NCBI GenBank assembly: GCA_017480495.1
Contig: JAFVAQ010000036.1
Coordinates: 1-64,000, forward strand
Length of the DNA: 64,000 nt
Reading direction: 5' to 3'
Source: Eubacterium sp.
GTDB taxonomy: Bacteria; Bacillota; Clostridia; Lachnospirales; Lachnospiraceae
Of the stretch, positions 63,068 to 64,000 are shown in pieces; the first letter of the stretch is position 1; the number at the start of each line of letters is the position of its first letter. The translations under genes were made by a program, and so were the position numbers. The notes under the pieces were generated by a model. That model saw only the letters and a program-made list of their open reading frames with translations, made no database searches and was not told where the DNA came from.

Positions 63068-63096
63068 TTAGTGCCATTTCTGTAAAATGGCACTAA
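63068..63096. repeat. Perfect hairpin in the gap between two cluster genes
   Basis: Twelve-base arms TTAGTGCCATTT and AAATGGCACTAA around five bases, 17 bases past the stop of the 63113 gene. It has no clear T-run, so it may be a weak terminator, a processing site or a repeat. Confidence 0.55.
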
Positions 63097-63112
63097 TTTG
63101 CTCACTCTCTCC

Positions 63113-64000
63113 TTACATTCCAGGGGCCTTCTTGCCTGCATTTGGATCCTTCTTCTTAAGTTCTGCATTTGGATCCTTCTTCTTGATGACAGGCGCCTTC
63201 TTCTTCTTACCTGCCATCTTCTGAATTTCAGCCTTGTAAGCCTTATCTATATCCTCATTAGTTACAGCCTTGCTAGGATCTATCAAGCCATTTATAACGA
63301 TATCCTTGGTAACATTTGTAGACTTAATTTTAGCAATCTCACTCATTTTAGGCTCTGTTGACTTATCCAGTCTCTTCATTGCCATACTTAATGTCTCGCC
63401 TGGCTTAAGCTTTAGATCCCCAGCCTTCTTCAGCTGATCCATCCTATTCTGGTAATATAATGTATTCGCAACATTATCCTGAAGCATTTCCTCATCATTA
63501 CCAACTGACGCTGCCATACTCTCTCTTGCCTCAGAGCATTTTGACACTTCCTCTTCGCACTTGGCTTTCATTTCCTCAGCCTTCTTATCTAGCTGGTTCT
63601 GGAACATTTCCTGGCGCATATTCTGAACATCAGTCATTATCTTATCAGCTAATTTGGTTCTGTATTGATCCTCTTTATCATCATAGTCGTCTTCTCCGAC
63701 CTTCTTGCCTGTCTTCTCGTCTACCTTGGCATTCTCGAAGCGCTTCTCTCTCTGCTCCATCTTATGCTCTTTGTATTCCTTCGACGCTCTATAAGCCTTG
63801 AGAGACAGTCTATCATATATTTCCATTTCCTCAGCTGTAAGATTAGTTCTGCCGCGAATCTGTTCCATAAATGTATCTAGTTCCTCAAGAGATTTCATCA
63901 TTTTCTTGAATTGAGGGGACTTCTTAACACTTGTGTTCGCTTTCTTGCACATGTATTTAAGCTTCTTAACATCCTTAAACTGAGTTTCGGTTAAGTCATT
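63113..64000 (-). CDS. Charged helical protein, 5' end beyond the window
   Basis: At least 296 codons. The first ATG in frame is at 63952, but the frame is open from there to the window edge (NDLTETQFKDVKKLKYM), so the start is probably outside. Helical and coiled-coil, with KMEQREKRFENAKVDEK, an Asp-rich stretch and a repeated basic end (KKKDPNAELKKKDPNAGKK). It is the first visible gene of the upstream run. No family is recognised. Confidence 0.75.
   Translation of the reverse strand, partial: NDLTETQFKDVKKLKYMCKKANTSVKKSPQFKKMMKSLEELDTFMEQIRGRTNLTAEEMEIYDRLSLKAYRASKEYKEHKMEQREKRFENAKVDEKTGKKVGEDDYDDKEDQYRTKLADKIMTDVQNMRQEMFQNQLDKKAEEMKAKCEEEVSKCSEARESMAASVGNDEEMLQDNVANTLYYQNRMDQLKKAGDLKLKPGETLSMAMKRLDKSTEPKMSEIAKIKSTNVTKDIVINGLIDPSKAVTNEDIDKAYKAEIQKMAGKKKKAPVIKKKDPNAELKKKDPNAGKKAPGM

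Noticed and set aside
62980..63168. 62-aa minus-strand frame in the gap after the 63113 gene, ending in a stretch (FLRLVVSPLSNRDENIAAIV) like the end of a PAS domain.
   Set aside because: It starts inside the previous gene, has no own ribosome site and contains a perfect hairpin. It may be a remnant or chance; I could not support a gene.

Overview
The window looks like the chromosome of a low-GC member of the Clostridia, most likely Lachnospiraceae. The infC-rpmI-rplT order, a MetY-type sulfhydrylase, a DUF6465-like Lys/Ala/Pro-rich protein, OmpR-type signalling, strong GGAGG ribosome sites and a second topoisomerase gene pair all fit. This assignment is inference from gene content; no rRNA gene is present.

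Region by region: 1-1630 is the edge of an integrated element whose tyrosine integrase gene runs into the 3' end of a tRNA-Leu gene. 1746-3092 is the infC-rpmI-rplT operon with an L20-type attenuator leader and an apparent AUA start on infC. 3101-8930 is a minus-strand housekeeping run (FolB-FolK-prephenate dehydratase fusion, HD hydrolase, FolC, polysaccharide deacetylase, small membrane protein, glycerophosphodiesterase). A ClpX-like ATPase diverges from it at 9065. A complete IS1182-like element (10594-12215) lies between clpX and a histone-H1-like gene, and its target duplication is an entire terminator hairpin. 12262-23279 carries a propeller/HD-GYP protein, Tex, and a two-component operon that ends in a C39-type peptidase and a toxin-like protein. 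metY follows at 23485. 24758-26488 is a cassette between two near-identical 78-bp REP hairpins: a REP-associated transposase, an XRE regulator and a probable type I toxin-antitoxin pair. Topoisomerase subunit genes (A, then B) fill 26493-30700.

The most unusual part is 30849-64000. A minus-strand run of tightly packed genes encodes very large soluble proteins with no recognised family (1812, 2855 and 1512 aa, plus an approximately 987-aa reading frame broken by one in-frame TGA). They share N-terminal, central and C-terminal modules with one another. One carries a papain/C39-like Cys-His site and one a GHSRG lipase motif. The same run continues into an HExxH membrane protease, a membrane-anchored tail-lysozyme protein and a substrate-binding/permease fusion that has its own premature TAG. 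A second minus-strand run upstream (58207 to beyond 64000) encodes a secreted protein, a membrane-anchored protein and more helical proteins. Both runs carry the same 17-base element and the same promoter spacing (TTGCkC-N20-TAkAAT) about 60 bases before their first genes. I read this as one co-regulated, undescribed system, perhaps large effector-like proteins plus factors that open the cell envelope. That functional reading is inference.

REP-like palindromes with a GGGGACGGTTCC-type core sit within a few bases of several gene ends (6786, 23335, 24758, 26411, 58165), which suggests that the 24838 transposase family has been active in this genome.
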